DNA from: Clitopilus passeckerianus | Taxonomy: Eukaryota > Basidiomycota > Agaricomycetes > Agaricales > Entolomataceae | DNA: 64,000 bases | NCBI GenBank assembly: GCA_944990035.1 | Contig: CALYLX010000149.1 | Coordinates: 1-64,000 of the forward strand | Reading direction: 5' to 3' | Shown: positions 1 to 10,720 of the stretch, one piece after another | Numbering within the stretch: the first letter of the stretch is position 1 | Layout: every line of letters begins with the position of its first letter | Translations under genes and position numbers: made by a program | The notes under the pieces: generated by a model | What the model saw: the letters and a program-made list of their open reading frames with translations, nothing else | What the model was told of the DNA's origin: nothing | Database searches by the model: none

Positions 1-67
1 TTGTACTTCGTTCAGTTACGTATTGCTAAGGTTAATTGCGTCCTGTTACGAGAACTCATCAGCACCT
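1..67 (+). other. Residual nanopore sequencing adapter and barcode (non-genomic)
   Basis: Bases 1-27 read as the Oxford Nanopore ligation adapter (core ACTTCGTTCAGTTACGTATT). Bases 28-35 are AAGGTTAA and bases 60-67 are CAGCACCT, which I know as the two flanks of native barcodes. The 24 bases between them (36-59, starting TTGCGTCCTG) match native barcode 20 as I remember it. Telomere repeats start immediately after the flank. This is what an untrimmed read end looks like when the read reaches the tip of a chromosome. It is synthetic sequence and should be trimmed. Confidence 0.93.
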
Positions 68-222
68 AAACCTAAACCTAAACCTAAACCCTAAACCCTA
101 AACCCTAAACCCTAAACCCTAAACCCTAAACCCTAAACCCTAAACCCTAAACCCTAAACCCTAAACCCTAAACCCTAAACCCTAAACCCTAAACCCTAAA
201 CCCTAAACCCTAACCCTAAACC
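68..222. repeat. Telomere, CCCTAAA repeats
   Basis: About 22 head-to-tail units read CCCTAAA on this strand (TTTAGGG toward the end). The outermost units read CCTAAA and one inner unit reads CCCTAA. The heptamer is the plant-type repeat, not the TTAGGG hexamer usual in fungi, yet the genes inward are clearly fungal. The C-rich strand running 5' to 3' into the chromosome fits a left end. Confidence 0.95.
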
Positions 223-1766
223 GTACGTGGTTCATCGAGATTCTCTGGTAGATGAACTATTACTTACTTGTGTTCACCGTTAGCTAAACCTAAACCGGCT
301 AAAACGGTAAGAACTATCGCGAACTCCGGACTGATCCCCCCATAAGGGGAACGACTCGGCAGGCTTTAGACCTCAACATACCATACAAATGCGTCGAGTA
401 TGACACGACGATGTCTAGTTGACATCCGTTTACGCACGCGTCTAGGTAACAACCGAACACTAACACTGGATTTGATTACTTCAGTCCAACGCTTGATCGC
501 TAACGAGTAGTTTTGATGGATATCGTCAAGATAGCCGTTAGTATGGATGATGCAATGCGCCTTGGGCAGTTCCGCTACATCCACTCGTCGAGATGATCGA
601 ACTCACCGCTCCACTGGTTTCTCCGTGCCACAGGGGAAATGTCTAGAAGGTGCAGAATCGATCGTGGCCTCACGAGGACCCGAGTTCAGCTGTTTCGTTA
701 CATCTCGTTATGTTCGCATTTCGTCATGTTAACGTTTCGCCGTTCCATCGCGTCTCGGACTTTAGCAAGTCAACAACGAAAATAGCGCGCCAAGCTAAGT
801 AAGTATAACACATGATAAGGAGTCCCGCACGGTTGCACGACGGCGCACCGTGTGGTGTCAGGTAAACACATGTCGACGGACTGATGAGCTGTATATAAAC
901 AGCGAAAGTTCTGGCCAGGTGGTTTCATCAACCTCTGGGACTTTCCAGACATCGCATCTGCCTTACACGCCTACTCCCAAGCTTCCAGACCTACGCTTCG
1001 CTCCGGCCTTCCAGCAAGGTCGTGAAACTCTACTACCCCAAATCCAGACATCGCATTCGCCTTACACGCCTACTCTACTACCCTGTGCCCCATCTCGACA
1101 ACTTCATCTTAGCGTGACAAGCCGGCTACTGATGCGGCCCGGTGTGCGCCACGTTGATCTTTGTGAACGCGTCGTCAATGAGGGTTGGCGTCCATACTGG
1201 GCCTTAATGATGTCACGTTCTCATGTACTCGCTTCGTTTCTTGGTGTAATTAATTTTATTTCAATTTAAATGATATTATACGACACATGAGAACTGTAAC
1301 TAAGCGAGGCGAAGTGGTCAATGGGTGGGCTTAGGGATCCGCTCGCGAGGTGCTGAGTCCACTTCTGAGAGGACCGGATCCAACTTTTCGAAGGTCTGGG
1401 GGTTTCTCAAAAATAAAATTGAAGTTACCGAGTCTCTGAAAGTAATAAATAACTCATGGAATTTGTATCAACCTCGTAGTGCTTGGATCCTCATCGCTTC
1501 AAAAATTTCAAAGGTAGGTAACATGTCGCCGGTTGAGGAAGCCTCACAATGACGAAGTGCATGAGAAATTGTATGCGTCATGGCCAAAGCGCTGGCTCCA
1601 TAGCTAATTGACCGAGCCGCTGCATAGAAGCCATAAATTATTCGCGCAATTCTCCTTGCAATTCTCTGAGCTTAAACATTACTGCATTTACTGTAGGCCG
1701 TACCAGACTAAATCCATATACCGAGATACGCCGCCAAATGCCCTCTACTACTCTGGATCTAGTGCG
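223..1766. other. Subtelomeric gene-free stretch
   Basis: I see no convincing gene here. A degenerate telomere-like patch (ctaaacctaaaccgg and ctaaaacgg) lies at about 284-307, inside the true array. A 32-bp direct repeat occurs at 945-976 and again at 1044-1075 with two mismatches, a spacing of 99 bp. Open frames are short, lack splice logic and do not resemble known proteins. Confidence 0.6.
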
Positions 1767-3192
1767 TCAGCCCTCAAGCCCTGGCTGCACCCACTCGTCC
1801 CGAAACAGGTCATCAGGTGTGGGCCTTCCGGCCGGATCCAGAGTTATACACCTCTGAACGAACTTGACAATTCCGGGAATTTCGTTCGCCGCGACGACAC
1901 CGCTAGAGGAAATGTCATTTTCCATCGTTGCTTTAGGAATCTCAAGTTTGAATACTCCTGTGAGGCAATTAACACCCGTAAGAACATACGATGCAGTATA
2001 CCCGACGTACCATTCTCGTCGAAGTATTCGTCCTTTAGCTTGGATCGAATAGCCATTCCGGGTGGGATCGAACTCCCAGACATAGCCATCATCCATGCAA
2101 GTACAAGGCCGTCGTCAGCTACTTTGTCCTCAGAAACGAGTGGCTTCCCGGTTAGCATGTGATACACCTAAAGAGAGAAATGAAACAGTGATATGTAGTG
2201 AATGCATCAAAACCTACTGAACAGCCAAGCATCCAAGTATCGACCTTCGAAGAATAAGACAGCCCTAGGATAATCTCGGGCGGGCGAAGCGATTTATCCA
2301 TACTAGATTTCTCCCAGGTTGGGTTTCCTTTCGCTTTTTGGGCTATAATAAGTGTGGTAGTTAGAAAGTCGCACATGAATGCGTTCATGGAAACAGATAC
2401 CATGTCCAAGATTTATCAAATTAATAATTTGTCTGTTGACGTTGGCCCATGAGCTATTCCACAGAATCCCATTCGGGATACGGTGCGAGCGGAGGACAGG
2501 ATACTGGACACCGCTGACAGTGATCGTTCTTTCAATCGTGCAAGGCGGTAATTTATTCAGTTCTTGGTCGAGGGTATCCCGGCTTGCTTCAATATCAAAG
2601 ACGGTATTTCCAGCGGTAACGGCTAGTTTTATGTGACGCTAAATACGCGGGGACAACGATAGAAGCCTGGAATACTTACCCCCATGGATAAGGCCACACT
2701 TGTGTAGCTTTTCGAGCTCTTCCGTCACGCAGGCAGCTGCTCGTTGGACGACATAGCTAGGCAAGGAGGTGGTGGGTGACATCAACCTGAGATCCTCGAG
2801 GGAAGGTCCGACAAGGTCGAGCACTAGGCATAGGTGTGATCCGTGAGGACTGGTCTCGTTGAAGCTTTCGTATAGGTTGATGTACCCTTTTCGCCCGGCG
2901 ATGGTCAGAGCATCAAGCTCTAGTGATGGTGCGAGGATTGTTTCGTGGGCTGTCAGTATTTTGAGAGCGAAGTATTCGTCGTTCCTGTAGATATCGTTGA
3001 ACACATTGTTCATTCTAGATGATAGGCGTACTTTGAGTCGGTTGCCATCCACACGGACGACCTAGGTCCATATCCAAGTTTTCGAACGATGTTGTACCGG
3101 TTGTTGTTTAGATTTAGGCCTGGATAACCGGGAAAATATCCGAAGCCGTCGTTAGAAGATAACTCGAGCGACTCTTCTGGGAATTGGGACAT
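1767..3192 (-). CDS. SRPK-like protein kinase fold, probable pseudokinase
   Basis: The gene encodes a CMGC/SRPK-type kinase fold. The start is set at MSQFPEESLE because the stretch before the domain, the G-loop (RKLGYGPRSSVW) and the VAIK-like lysine (FALKIL) follow SRPK order. Exons join across introns at about 3041-3087, 2623-2679, 2345-2400 and 1990-2030. After splicing the catalytic loop reads HGAVTAGNTVF where SRPKs have HTDIKPDNVLF: the catalytic Asp, the Lys and the Asp of PDN are gone and only the Asn remains. The DFG equivalent reads NLG, so the metal-binding Asp is also lost. The APE-like RPPEIILG, the DxW segment (KVDTWMLG), the MLTGKPL segment and the DPAGRPT C-lobe motif are kept. 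Fold retained and catalysis lost suggests a regulatory or scaffold role. Splice sites are by eye. An alternative start lies 14 codons upstream. Confidence 0.78.
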
Positions 3193-3585
3193 TCGGAGAT
3201 GACGGAAACACGAAGTAGAGAGCCGGGAGGACAAGCGAAGAGAGTATCTGGCAGCGTATTAGATAAGAAGTTGTCGAAGACACCGCCTTCCACACGACCA
3301 TACGCACTACCTATAATGGCGAAGTTAGACGCTCGTGCCAATGTCACCCGATCGAAACTGATGTTGAGAAGTGTCACTCCGATTTTGACAGTTGCCAACT
3401 GTTGGATAACTTAGAAGGCGTTGCAAATGATGATCAGCTACTCAACGCGGTAGAACACAGGTTTGTGCCAGCACCTTTGCTATACAATACCAGATGTCGA
3501 ACTTGGACAAGACTAGAGCTGGCCTCTTCCTCCAACCTCTTACGTCTCTACGCGCGGGCCGCTAAGAAACACTGAGACAATATTC

Positions 3586-4394
3586 ATGCGGGTGAAAAAC
3601 CTTCTAATCGTTACATCCATCTTTCTCTCCTTCGTCCTTGCTTTTCCCGTGGCTAGACTAAAGGGTCTCTCGAGCTCCCTGTTCGTGTCTTTCTATTCAG
3701 TCAGAACGCGATACCAACTTGGATACAGGTCAGAGTGCAACCACGAGGTCAAGGATGATCTTGTAACCTCTCTTTCTCGCCATTTCGACCAGGATGAATT
3801 CGACGATTTACTTAAGCGGGGAATCTCCGAGCTCTTCGAACGTGCAACGGGAAAGAGACGCCAGCCAAGAAGATCCAAACGCAAAGGGCCCCAACCTCAC
3901 CCGACAAAAATCACTTTCGGTAAAGCAGCCCGGAAAGACCTCAATGATCTCGGCTCACACGGAAAGGCGAGGAAGAAGGCGAAAACTTACCACAGGAAAA
4001 TCGTCAAGGAGCATATGACCACAGTTCCTGGGGCTCATACGGCAGATGTAGCGTAAGTCTTGGGCTTGTATGGTAGATTGTGGCTTCCCTGAATTACTCA
4101 ATAAGTCGCATCGCGCATGTAGGAGGTACCACGCCGGATGACCCATTTCACGCAACGGTTGCCTATCGCAAAAAACCACCCCCACTAGCCCCAGGGGAAA
4201 CGATGTCCAAAAGTGCCCAGAAGAAGCTCCTCGTCGGAAGCACTTACGTAGATGACGCTGGAGTTACCAAGAAGGGAGGTTTGCACCACGTTTATCCAGA
4301 CCAAGCGAGACATAAGATACCATCCGAATATGCTGATGCAGAAAGAGCACGTCTTGGATATGCTCCTAACGCCCCTATCCCACATAAGCCCTAG
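3586..4394 (+). CDS. Putative secreted basic protein of unknown function
   Basis: Two exons (3586-4052 and 4106-4394; intron GTAAGT...AATAAG, 53 nt) join in frame to 251 residues. The N-terminus MRVKNLLIVTSIFLSFVLA is a clear signal peptide with a plausible cleavage site after it. The middle (about residues 80-140) is strongly basic, with KRRQPRRSKRKG and further Lys/Arg runs that could be processing sites or nucleic-acid binding. The C-terminal third has evenly spaced His, Tyr and Lys residues (HATVAYRKKPPPL, GGLHHVYPDQ) and looks like a compact folded domain. I do not recognise the family. Another short intron inside the first exon is possible. It is transcribed toward the potassium channel gene, with convergent ends about 270 bp apart. 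Confidence 0.6.
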
Positions 4395-4663
4395 TGTCCT
4401 GATTTTAAGGACCCTGTTTTGAGCTGTTCATGGCGTAGCGCTGGGGGAGAGTTCCATACAGGCCCGCTACAGCATTTGCAAGGTTAACCTTCACACGGAT
4501 GAAATGTGGAATTACGACCTGTTCATCGGTAACGTAGCTGATATCGTAGGCGTTCCGATACATATTATGCATTCCAAGAAGATAATGTACTCGCTCGCTC
4601 TATGTACCTAATGTCCCAAAAGCCCGAGTAACAAGTAAATAAGAATGTAAATAGGTAGCAAAA

Positions 4664-6359
4664 CTACGACCGGTCCACTTGCTTCCCTTTCGAAACCGAT
4701 GCCCGTTCGTCCAGCAGCTCTAATAGGCGCTGTAGCATGACGCCTTGAGATTCGACCGTCGCTCGGAGGTCGTCAATTTGACGACTAAGCTCCGTCTGGT
4801 TCTGAGCCAGCTTGCGGTTCGTCAAATCCCCAGATCCAGCTCCCGGCGTCAATGGATATCCAAATGGTATTGACGAGTCCACTGGTGATTCGGGCTCATG
4901 GTGCTCCTCGCGTTGCTGAAGATGTTGTCAGTGGAGTTGATGCAACAAGTGACGTTAGGGCTTACCAGCCGACTGGTCATCTGTTCCCAGACGATACTGA
5001 ACTCTCGACCAAGCACGAAACTTGGCAATGTAATCAGCAGCAGCCCGCATACCAGTATGGGTAGCGTGACCAGCCGACCGAGGAATGACCGCGGCGTTAT
5101 CTCCCCATAACCAACGGTCGTGATTGCTGTGGAGGACGTTAGTCGAGAGCGGGGATGAGAGAGGTAGGATAGCACGTACTAACGAGGACAAACCAGCCAG
5201 CTGCGGGAATGGACTAAAATTCGGTTAGAAACAGGGATGGTATGATATGCAGAGGTAGCTCACCGAAAACTGGGTTGGGTCGCCTTCAGCGTTGACGAAA
5301 GTCTCGAGCATTGGGTCCCAGGTTCCTCGTTCGGCAAAGTAGCTAGACAGAGACATCAGTATAGGCGGGAGGCAGAGGTGGAAGAGACCTACAGGAGAGT
5401 GCTGAATATTGTCAAGATCATGACGACGAAGAACCCGATGGCAAATAGGGCGTGTTGGGATCGCCTGACAGAGACGTACATGACCTCGATCGTACTAGGA
5501 GTAGGATATCAGAGAAGGATAGGAGAAGCCAAGGAGGAATAAGACGTACAGGAGTACGGTGTGGTTGTATCGGAATGGTTTGAAGACCCTCAGCAGCCGG
5601 AACATGCGCAGGATTGAGAATCTGAAAAGAACGGACTACGACCATGAGCTTTGGGGGCAGAAGTATAGTGAAAGCATGCTTACCGTATCCTGGTGTAGGA
5701 TAAGTTCGATGTAATAAGGAACGACGGAGAGTAGGTCTATGATCCCAAACCATGCTAGGTGAAGAAATGAGCGAGTATTCGGCATCAAGTGCAGGAACAA
5801 ACTTACATGTCATCCATCCGAGCAGACCCAGCCATGTGGTGCTCCAAGCAAAGCAGCGAGCAACGTATTCCACAGTGAATATCGCGACCAAGCTCGTCTC
5901 TATTCCGAACCACGCCCTGTTTGAAATGGTATGGAATGCCGGCACCGTTTCTAGGGCCGTTACGAGGGCCGAGAGTAGGATAAGAAAAAGCATCGTCATG
6001 TGGATGAGGAAAGCTGCTGGCGATGTTTTTGGCTGCTCCAAGAGCGCGTAGAGGTTTCGTCTCCATCGTGGCCGGACTTCAGAAAGCGCAGCGTCGTCGA
6101 CCGAATGTGAGGTCGTAAGACCATTGCCTGCTACATCTTGCTGACTTGACGAAGGACTGTCTTCTGTTAGGAATCTTGAGTATGTGGACGAGTTGAGCCG
6201 CGAGAGCTCGATGGAGGACGGCCGGGTGGCCAGCATTTGGCGAGAAGGAGTGGTTAGGAAGTAAAGATTGGCATCAAATTGCCACGTGCTGCAACGACTC
6301 CGATGAAATACTCCGGTCCGGAACTTCCGAGGAACCACTCGCATAAATTGCTTCGCCAA
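4664..6359 (-). CDS. Voltage-gated potassium channel (Kv-type, six TM)
   Basis: The encoded protein is a plasma-membrane or vacuolar K+ channel subunit that would work as a tetramer. Read from the start it has a hydrophilic N-tail, S1 (FLIHMTMLFLILLSALVTAL), S2 (FGIETSLVAIFTVEYVARC), S3 with GIIDLLSVVPYYIELI, and an S4 voltage sensor with regularly spaced positives (RMFRLLRVFKPFR). S5 follows (LFAIGFFVVMILTIF), then the pore helix with TVGYG at 5104-5118, S6 (LPILVCGLLLITLPSFVLG) and a cytoplasmic coiled coil (QTELSRQIDDLRATVESQ) that may drive tetramer assembly. At least six short introns interrupt the transmembrane segments. The start is uncertain: MAKQFMRVV at 6359 is the longest option and MLATRPSS at 6236 is equally plausible. 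Every diagnostic element is present, so the channel looks functional. Confidence 0.9.
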
Positions 6360-6434
6360 GATATGTCAGCCACACAGGGAACGAATAGATTTATTTTGGG
6401 AGGTATACAGAACTACAGAGCTACGGTAAAAATC

Positions 6435-8798
6435 CTAGCCACCCACATGGGTACCATTCTTATCAGCGCATTGCCACCAGACGCTGCAAGCCGGATAAAG
6501 CCCGGACGGCTCATCGCCAGCATCGTTCAGCAAGAGTGCAACGACACCGTGAGCTGGAACGTTCTTGGCCGTGAAGGTACGAACAGCAGTGCCATTATCT
6601 GTGTGAGTCCAGAGGTCCTAGGGGTTTTAGTCAGTCGGTTACTTAGTGATAATAAGCATGTGGAGGACGTACCCTGACGGAGTATTGGCGGCCAGCTCGA
6701 ATCCAAGGTGATTCGGTAAGGTTGAAGGACAAGGTCGAAGGTTCGTTTAGCGTGTTGAGCTAGACGGATCCAGTTTGAGTCTCGAATTATTTGCAAATCA
6801 AAAGACGTACAAGCATGAATACGGTTCCGTATTTTGACGGGCCACTCCAGTATTGTGCTGGATGAGTGCTATTACTCGTAAAATCGGGCTGAAATCGTTC
6901 AATGAGACCAGTATCTGGTCGAGTAAGGTAAAGACGTACGTTGATTCCCCAACGGAAGGGTGAGATACTCTTTCCAACAACGTCGTCTTGGTTGATAGCG
7001 AGGATCTCCCGGTTCTTAACAATTCCGAGGATATCTGGCGTAATTGCAGACAGCTGAAAAGGCTTATGAGCAACCGCGATATTGGTCGAAGAAGCGTCAG
7101 CGTACATTGGTTCCAATCTGGAGGGTATATCAGCTATGATTAAAAGGTGAGTATGGTTGAAAAGAACGTACGAGAAGAGGCGACTTCATAAGTGCCCATG
7201 CCGTGAAATGCGACTTGGCTTCGTCGTAGGTAAGGCCCCCGTTTCCCCTGATCACTAGGTTAATGGGGGAAATGTCACAACAACATATGGCTCTCACAAT
7301 TGGAGCTGAACAAACGAGGTCAGGAGGGTACCAATAGAACGTTACGGGCGATACTCACCATATCCAGGTCGTTCCTGCCGTAGAAGTCGGTGGCCTGGGT
7401 AAGGAACGAGTTGCTGGAAAACAATCAGTTTCGCTATCGAGGAATACGTAAGACGACCTTACAAGTTAATGATATTGGCGAGGGAGTCCCATTTAGGGCC
7501 GATATCGCCAGTGGTCTACATGTTCTTCGGTGAGTTACCGACATCCAGAATACTACCAACACTTACCCTCCAGCTCTGGCCGAGTTGAGCTCCCCAGCTG
7601 AGTTGGCGTGCATTAGGTCGGGCTCGTATCGGTCACACACTTGATATACTTACAGCCAGACTTGACTCTATCGGATCTATTAGCTCATTGAAAGGGAAGT
7701 ACGAAGCTCAGGTTCGACTCACCCATCCCCATTCACAGAGGGAATAGACCAACGGCGGCTTTCCGGACTTTTTCGCGAGAGTGGCGATTGCATCCGCCAT
7801 TCTTTCGTACTCTGCCAATCGAGAGTGAGGCCATAATATGAGGAAGAACAAGCATGAACTTACTGCCGATGATACCTTGACGAGTGATGCTGTCATACGG
7901 GACTGTAATGCAGTGTCAGGCGTCGTATATGAAACGCAGCTCGGTGATGCCATACTATAGCAATTATCGAACTTGAGGTAGCTAAATCCCCAGTTCTGGA
8001 AAGTGGTTGCATCCTGAAGCTCGTGTTGGAAGGAACCAGGATATCCTCCGCAGGTGAACCAACCAGAGTCGGAATACTGACGACTTCGGTGAGAATCGGC
8101 GTTTTGGGATGAGAACATGGGATACTAACGATACCAGTTTTGCTACGGAAATTATCAGATTTTGAATCATTGAGTGAGTTAAAGCGATAACTCACAATCC
8201 GAGCGCATGAACCTTGTCATTCAGCGCCTTCATTCCACTTTTGAAACGAACTCGATCTAGGTTAAGGGGTTAGGCATAAGCAAGGTGTAGTAGAAGTTTG
8301 GACATTACCTGCGATAAGTTCCCCAGTGGAAGACCTATTCTTTTCAGCGTAACAGTCGTCGATATTGACCCAGTTGTATCCGGCAGCCTGTATCATTCGT
8401 CAAAGGCGGTTTAGGTTACAACGAAGTTCAAAAGCGTACCTGAAGCCCAAGCGATTTCATGAGTTGAGCGGTTTGGAGAATCAAATCTTCGTCGATATTG
8501 CACTGGGGGAGAGTTCTACTCAGAACGAAAACAGAGGCCTCCTGTGAGGAGACGTACCTGGAAAGCGTTCCATGCTTCGAATAATGTAAGTATGTATCTT
8601 CAAATTCGAGTAAAGCGTACCCACTGTTATATCCCAGAACTGTGTATTTGTATTAGCTTCAGCCGAGTAGTCATAATCCATCAGACACGTACCCGGAAGA
8701 CGAGCAACACCATTATTCAAGGCATTCACCCCGGAATTTTGGAAGGTAGGAAATAGAATCGCCCCAGCAAGAGCAAGAGCGTTCGTACGAGAGAGCAT
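6435..8798 (-). CDS. Secreted alpha-galactosidase, glycoside hydrolase family 27
   Basis: The enzyme hydrolyses terminal alpha-1,6-galactose from raffinose-type sugars and galactomannans, outside the cell. The start [16 protein letters not shown] gives a signal peptide. It is preferred to the ATG 11 codons upstream because a TATA box lies only about 10 bp before that ATG. Spliced motifs are those of GH27: GVARLPVLGYNTWNAFQ, then [14 protein letters not shown], then [15 protein letters not shown], then LKFDNC at 7960-7977 with the nucleophile Asp, then SLCEWGW, and [10 protein letters not shown] with the acid/base Asp. The C-terminal beta-sandwich follows ([12 protein letters not shown], then AHGVVALLL). 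The coding region is cut by a dozen or so introns of about 50 nt, many with GTACGT donors. The stop is TAG at 6435-6437. All catalytic residues are present. Confidence 0.92.
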
Positions 8799-8841
8799 CG
8801 CAGAGGTTGGCTTGACTGCGTGGGCGCCCATCTCTCCTCGG

Positions 8842-8850
8842 CCTTTATAC
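8842..8850 (-). promoter_or_regulatory. TATA box of the alpha-galactosidase gene
   Basis: The minus strand reads GTATAAAGG here, 44 bp before the chosen start codon at 8798. The usual 25-30 bp TATA-to-transcription-start distance would put the mRNA 5' end near 8820, inside the upstream ATG at 8831, which supports the downstream start. Confidence 0.6.
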
Positions 8851-10720
8851 CTCTGTCGACAATGAAAGTCAGAACACCTGCTCCACGATCAAATAACGCG
8901 AAAACCGTGGAAAGCTCACCTACGCAGATATTTTCAACTCTGCCCACCGAGATATACCCGAATACAGGAAATGGTGCGACTTCACGGCTCGTTCTTGGGC
9001 GAAGTGTTCAGTCTCGAGAACGATAGAAAGAACACATGATGTTCGTTTGACGTTACTCAGTACCGAATGCACATGGGCAAACCGACTCAACCCTTTCTAG
9101 AAGACCGTGCGGGTCGTTGAAGGCGGGAAACCCGCCCGGGCCATTCGATCCCGCTATGGATTCGTTGCAGGAAGATGGTGTCGAGGTGACCTATGCTTTG
9201 CTTCTTGATTGCGGTAGAGCTAGGTCTAACGCTGCGCGTCGGCTTAGCCAATTGACACGTATAGTTGAACGAAGGAATGTAATGACATATTAGGGAGAAC
9301 GAAGTCAAGGCGGGAAAGGCGGTCCGTGGTCGACCAGAACGGCAAAGTGGCGGGCCTTCACAATGTCGAGAAACCCGACGGCGGCAATAGAGGAAACCTC
9401 GGAAGAATCACAGGCATTTAATGTCAGTTAAGCGTCTCGAAGATCAGAAACCTAGCCTTGGTGAGAAGGATTTTGAATCCGCTGGATTAGGATCGCCTTG
9501 AGTGGATGAGAAGAGCATGACGGTCGAGCTGATGTTGCGCCTTCGGAAATGCCCGATCTTTGAAATCAAGCAGAGGCAAACAAAAAAATCGCTGGACCTC
9601 AGGTTCAGATTTGCTCAAGCACATCCCGCATGGCTCACGCTCACTACGAGTCGAATCAGAAACATGCAAGGAAGGTCCACAATCACGCTGGGATACGCAA
9701 ACTCGTAAGCATTGGACTCATGCATTCGTGATAGGCGAATTCTATGATGGGGCACACTCTGAATTTGCTTTACCGCACCGAGGCATTCAATTGGTGCGGA
9801 TCCGTGACATTTCCCCCCGGGTGGAGGATCGGCATTATAGCTCCGGAGGGCTCGAGAGTTGAATATTGAATCGTCGCTTGATGGCATGATCTAGGTCTAC
9901 TGTAAAGTTCAGCGTTCGGAATGTGGAAAATTTTGCCTTTATCGATGTCGTTTGCAACGATTTCATGTGCCCACCGTAAGGGTTAAACGTTTCGAGAAAA
10001 TCTCAGGTGCAACGTGCTGCTGGACCTTGTTCTCAGCTTGGAGCTTAGTCAAGGAAGCGAAGAGCCTGCGGATTTCGGCTTGAGATTGCCAGAACGAAAT
10101 AAGGATTGAAAGAATACTTTCTGTGGCAACGCACGGCCACTTTACAGCCTGCCTTCGTCAACCTGAGGCCCCGCCGACAACGACGGTATATGGAAGTCAC
10201 TCGTTTGACAGGCCAGCGTAAGGTTCTTGATCAGTATGAGTTAAGACTATTAAGTTGCCGATTCGGCTGGTGTGCGGCAACATGAAAGTCCCATGGACAC
10301 AGCGCCCCGTGTCCGTCAATACCTGATTGCGTTTTCTATGACACAACCTGGCGCCTCCACCAATTTAAGGCCCCGGCCCAAGAATGCCCCAATAGAACGG
10401 GAGCACCCCACCCAATTTCATCCGGAGTCGCGAGGTGCCCAAATCGTTTGTAAAGTCAACCCTACCAGAGCTCGCCAAATAGACATGGCGCCCGAATGAC
10501 AGAGCGGTGATAATGAAATCACGGCTAGATGGCGAGCCACGCGATGATGACGACGGCGGCATGAAACCGCAGCTTGATCGAAGTGGTGTGCATCAGCTCA
10601 TAGCCACAAGCGGCAATTTGCGATCACCGTCTCCTTAACCACTCCCCGTCAACGTCTGCAGCGACATTGTCAACAACCTTTGCTTTCTTCCTCCTTTCAT
10701 CGCCGTCGCCGTCGTGAACG
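8851..10720. other. Intergenic region between divergent genes
   Basis: About 1.9 kb separates the divergently transcribed alpha-galactosidase and phosphatidylserine decarboxylase genes. Open frames are short and show no domain or splice pattern. No repeat or RNA gene was seen. It presumably carries both promoters. Confidence 0.55.

Noticed and set aside
68..222. Plant contamination, suggested by the CCCTAAA telomere
   Set aside because: The genes inward have fungal introns and basidiomycete-type families, and the sequence is continuous with them.
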